Assembly (NCBI GenBank): GCA_937891325.1
Contig: CALAFU010000136.1
Span: 1-7,862, forward strand
Source: an uncultured Candidatus Melainabacteria bacterium
Lineage (GTDB): Bacteria > Cyanobacteriota > Vampirovibrionia > Gastranaerophilales > Gastranaerophilaceae
DNA: 7,862 nt
Direction of reading: 5' to 3'
The notes under the pieces: generated by a model
Database searches by the model: none
What the model was told of the DNA's origin: nothing
The model's input: only the letters and a program-made list of their open reading frames with translations
Position numbers and translations under genes: made by a program
Shown here: one piece after another, positions 6,509-7,862 of the stretch
Numbering within the stretch: position 1 is the first letter of the stretch
How the letters are laid out: the number at the start of each line of letters is the position of its first letter

Positions 6509-7150
6509 ATGGAAGAAAAATTTATTACACACATCGGAACAGATGAATCAGGAAAAGGCGATTTCTTTGGACCTCTTGTAATTGCAGGGGTTATGGTTGA
6601 TGAGAAAACTGCCAAATTATTTACAGATTTAAAAATTAGAGATTCTAAAACAATTACAGATAAAAGAATTTTAGAAATGGCTGAACAAATCAAAAAGCAT
6701 GCCGTTTATTCTGTAATTGCAGTTGGAAATGCTAAATATAACGAGTTATACAAGAATTTTGCAAACCTAAACAAATTGTTAGCTTGGGGGCATGCAAAAG
6801 CTATTGAAAATATTTTAGAAAAAAATATGTGCGAATACGCACTTTCAGACAAATTCGGTGATGAAAGTTTAATTAAAAATGCACTTCAAAAACGCGGTCA
6901 AACAATCCGTCTAGAACAAATGGTTCGTGCAGAAAGCGACATTGCTGTTGCTGCTGCGAGTGTTCTTGCTCGTGCAACCTTCGTACAAAAAATGAAGCAA
7001 ATGGAATTAACTTACGGTTGCGATTTTCCAAAAGGTTGCAACTCAATTGTAAAAGATGCTGCTGCAAAATTTATTGCAAAGCATGGAAAAGAAAAGTTAA
7101 TTGAGGTCTGCAAGGCACACTTTAAAACTTACAAAGAAGTATTAATGTAA
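6509..7150 (+). CDS. rnhC: RNase HIII-type ribonuclease lacking the N-terminal domain
   Basis: Endonuclease that cleaves the RNA strand of RNA/DNA hybrids during replication and repair. The N-terminal GTDESGKGDFFGPLVIAG (10-27) is the RNase HIII form of the type 2 RNase H signature. By comparison with Geobacillus RNase HIII the active site is Asp12, Glu13, Asp114 (ALSDKFGDE) and Glu142 (RAESDIAVAAASVLAR). The C-terminal PKGCNSIV and LIEVCKAHFKTYKE also fit. Typical RNase HIII is about 300 residues with an N-terminal TBP-like substrate-binding domain. This protein has 213 residues and begins directly at the catalytic domain. A stop (TAA 6497-6499) lies in frame 9 bases upstream, so the start cannot move far. 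No Shine-Dalgarno site is visible. Confidence 0.9.
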   Translation: MEEKFITHIGTDESGKGDFFGPLVIAGVMVDEKTAKLFTDLKIRDSKTITDKRILEMAEQIKKHAVYSVIAVGNAKYNELYKNFANLNKLLAWGHAKAIENILEKNMCEYALSDKFGDESLIKNALQKRGQTIRLEQMVRAESDIAVAAASVLARATFVQKMKQMELTYGCDFPKGCNSIVKDAAAKFIAKHGKEKLIEVCKAHFKTYKEVLM

Positions 7151-7154
7151 AACT

Positions 7155-7173
7155 GATAATGATTTTCATATTT
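7155..7173 (+). promoter_or_regulatory. Candidate Fur-family operator
   Basis: GATAATGATTTTCATATTT matches the classical 19-bp Fur box at 14 of 19 positions, including the complete left half GATAATGAT. It lies 13 bases upstream of the -35 of the rubrerythrin promoter. Iron or peroxide control of a rubrerythrin by Fur or PerR would be biologically sensible. In AT-rich DNA such matches also arise by chance. Confidence 0.35.
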
Positions 7174-7186
7174 CTTAATATCCCTA

Positions 7187-7215
7187 TTGCCAATTGAAAT
7201 TTTATGTGTTATAGT
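7187..7215 (+). promoter_or_regulatory. Sigma70-type promoter of the rubrerythrin gene
   Basis: TTGCCA (7187-7192; 5 of 6 to TTGACA), a 17-bp spacer and TATAGT (7210-7215; 5 of 6 to TATAAT). Transcription would begin near 7222, about 30 bases before the ATG, so the ATG at 7204 would lie outside the mRNA. Confidence 0.65.
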
Positions 7216-7251
7216 TGGCATGTTAATACGAAATATGAAAGGAAATTAAAT

Positions 7252-7794
7252 ATGAAATTTGTATGTTCAGTTTGCGGATATGTTTACGAAGGTAATGAAG
7301 CTCCAGAAAAATGCCCTCAATGTGGGGCTCCAGCTAGTAAATTTAATAAAGCAACAGAAGGCGAAAAAACTTATGTTACAGAACACGTAGTTGGCGTAGC
7401 TAAAGGTGTTGATGCAGAAGTTTTACAAGGTTTAAGAGATAACTTCAATGGTGAATGTACTGAAGTTGGTATGTATTTGGCAATGTCTAGAGTTGCTGAA
7501 AGAGAAGGCTACCCAGAAATAGCAGACGCTTTCAAAAGATACGCTTTTGAAGAAGCAGAACACGCTGCAAAATTCGCTGAATTATTAGGTGAAGTAATTT
7601 CAGACTCAACAAAGAAAAACTTGGAAATGAGAGCAGAAGCAGAATGTGGCGCTTGTGCTGGTAAAATGGAAATTGCAAAAAGAGCTAAAGAACTTAACTT
7701 AGATGCAATCCATGATACAGTTCACGAAATGGCAAAAGACGAAGCTCGCCACGGTAGAGGCTTTGACGGACTATTAAAAAGATATTTCGCATAA
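7252..7794 (+). CDS. Reverse rubrerythrin (rubredoxin-ferritin-like peroxidase)
   Basis: Non-haem di-iron protein that reduces hydrogen peroxide, and in clostridial relatives also oxygen, with electrons passed from NAD(P)H; it protects anaerobes in the cytoplasm. The 180-residue protein has the reversed domain order. The rubredoxin-like iron site comes first (Cys5, Cys8, Cys21, Cys24 in CSVCGY and CPQCG), then a ferritin-like four-helix domain. Likely di-iron ligands are in GECTE (67-71), EEAEH (Glu101, His104), the helix at 125-131 and DEARH (Glu164, His167). AAAGGA (7238-7243) lies 8 bases before the ATG. An earlier in-frame ATG at 7204 lies upstream of the predicted transcription start and would add a non-homologous 16-residue leader, so it is rejected. 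It has its own promoter and terminator and is probably monocistronic. Confidence 0.93.
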   Translation: MKFVCSVCGYVYEGNEAPEKCPQCGAPASKFNKATEGEKTYVTEHVVGVAKGVDAEVLQGLRDNFNGECTEVGMYLAMSRVAEREGYPEIADAFKRYAFEEAEHAAKFAELLGEVISDSTKKNLEMRAEAECGACAGKMEIAKRAKELNLDAIHDTVHEMAKDEARHGRGFDGLLKRYFA

Positions 7795-7837
7795 CCCCAA
7801 ATATATTAGCAATTAATTACTAAATACTGTAAAAGTC

Positions 7838-7862
7838 GGTCGGTTGATTTATCAACCGACCA
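7838..7862 (+). terminator. Hairpin terminator of the rubrerythrin gene (cut by window edge)
   Basis: Stem GGTCGGTTGA (7838-7847) / TCAACCGACC (7852-7861), 10 bp with loop TTTA, 43 bases after the stop codon. Any T-tract would lie beyond position 7862, so terminator status rests on the hairpin and its position. Confidence 0.65.

Noticed and set aside
7204..7251. Upstream in-frame ATG for the rubrerythrin
   Set aside because: It precedes the predicted transcription start, lacks its own ribosome site and adds 16 residues before the normal MKFVCSVCGY start.

Overview
The window is AT-rich DNA from a Gram-negative-type (diderm) bacterium. It carries early lipid A genes (lpxA, lpxC, lpxD), a heptose-activation enzyme, two genes of the diaminopimelate/lysine pathway, an RNase HIII-type nuclease and a reverse-type rubrerythrin, a peroxidase of anaerobes. 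Low GC, the anaerobe enzyme and a lipid A pathway together would suit a gut anaerobe such as a non-photosynthetic cyanobacterial relative (Gastranaerophilales/Melainabacteria). That placement is an inference from gene content; no rRNA or marker gene here proves it.

Layout. Positions 1-111 hold the probable 3' end of a gene entering from the left and its terminator. Positions 112-600 contain no gene. They hold a 110-bp purine-rich element with 8-bp inverted ends, a few short repeats, one copy (341-456) of a two-hairpin palindromic repeat, and a candidate promoter for lpxA. lpxA (636-1475, +) follows. The convergent gap 1476-1771 holds a hairpin terminator, a second copy of the palindromic repeat (1574-1686) and a 20-bp perfect hairpin. 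Positions 1772-6438 are a compact minus-strand operon, transcribed dapB, asd, hldE-type adenylyltransferase, lpxD, lpxC, fabZ, with gaps of -1 to 22 bp. A good sigma70-type promoter sits at 6460-6488. rnhC (6509-7150, +) diverges from dapB. A rubrerythrin gene (7252-7794, +) has its own promoter, a possible Fur-like operator and a terminator that runs into the right edge.

The operon makes cell-envelope precursors. DapB and Asd supply meso-diaminopimelate for peptidoglycan. The adenylyltransferase activates heptose for the LPS core. LpxD and LpxC, with LpxA from the opposite strand, carry out the first three lipid A steps. FabZ feeds the 3-hydroxyacyl-ACP pool that LpxA and LpxD draw on.

The best leads are: lpxA lies outside the envelope operon, in opposite orientation and between two copies of a palindromic repeat with matching inverted flanks, which suggests a past inversion; the RNase HIII lacks the usual N-terminal domain and has no room for one; LpxC lacks the usual GLHxG motif; and the palindromic repeats are themselves interrupted. 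I saw no convincing undescribed defence or mobile system.
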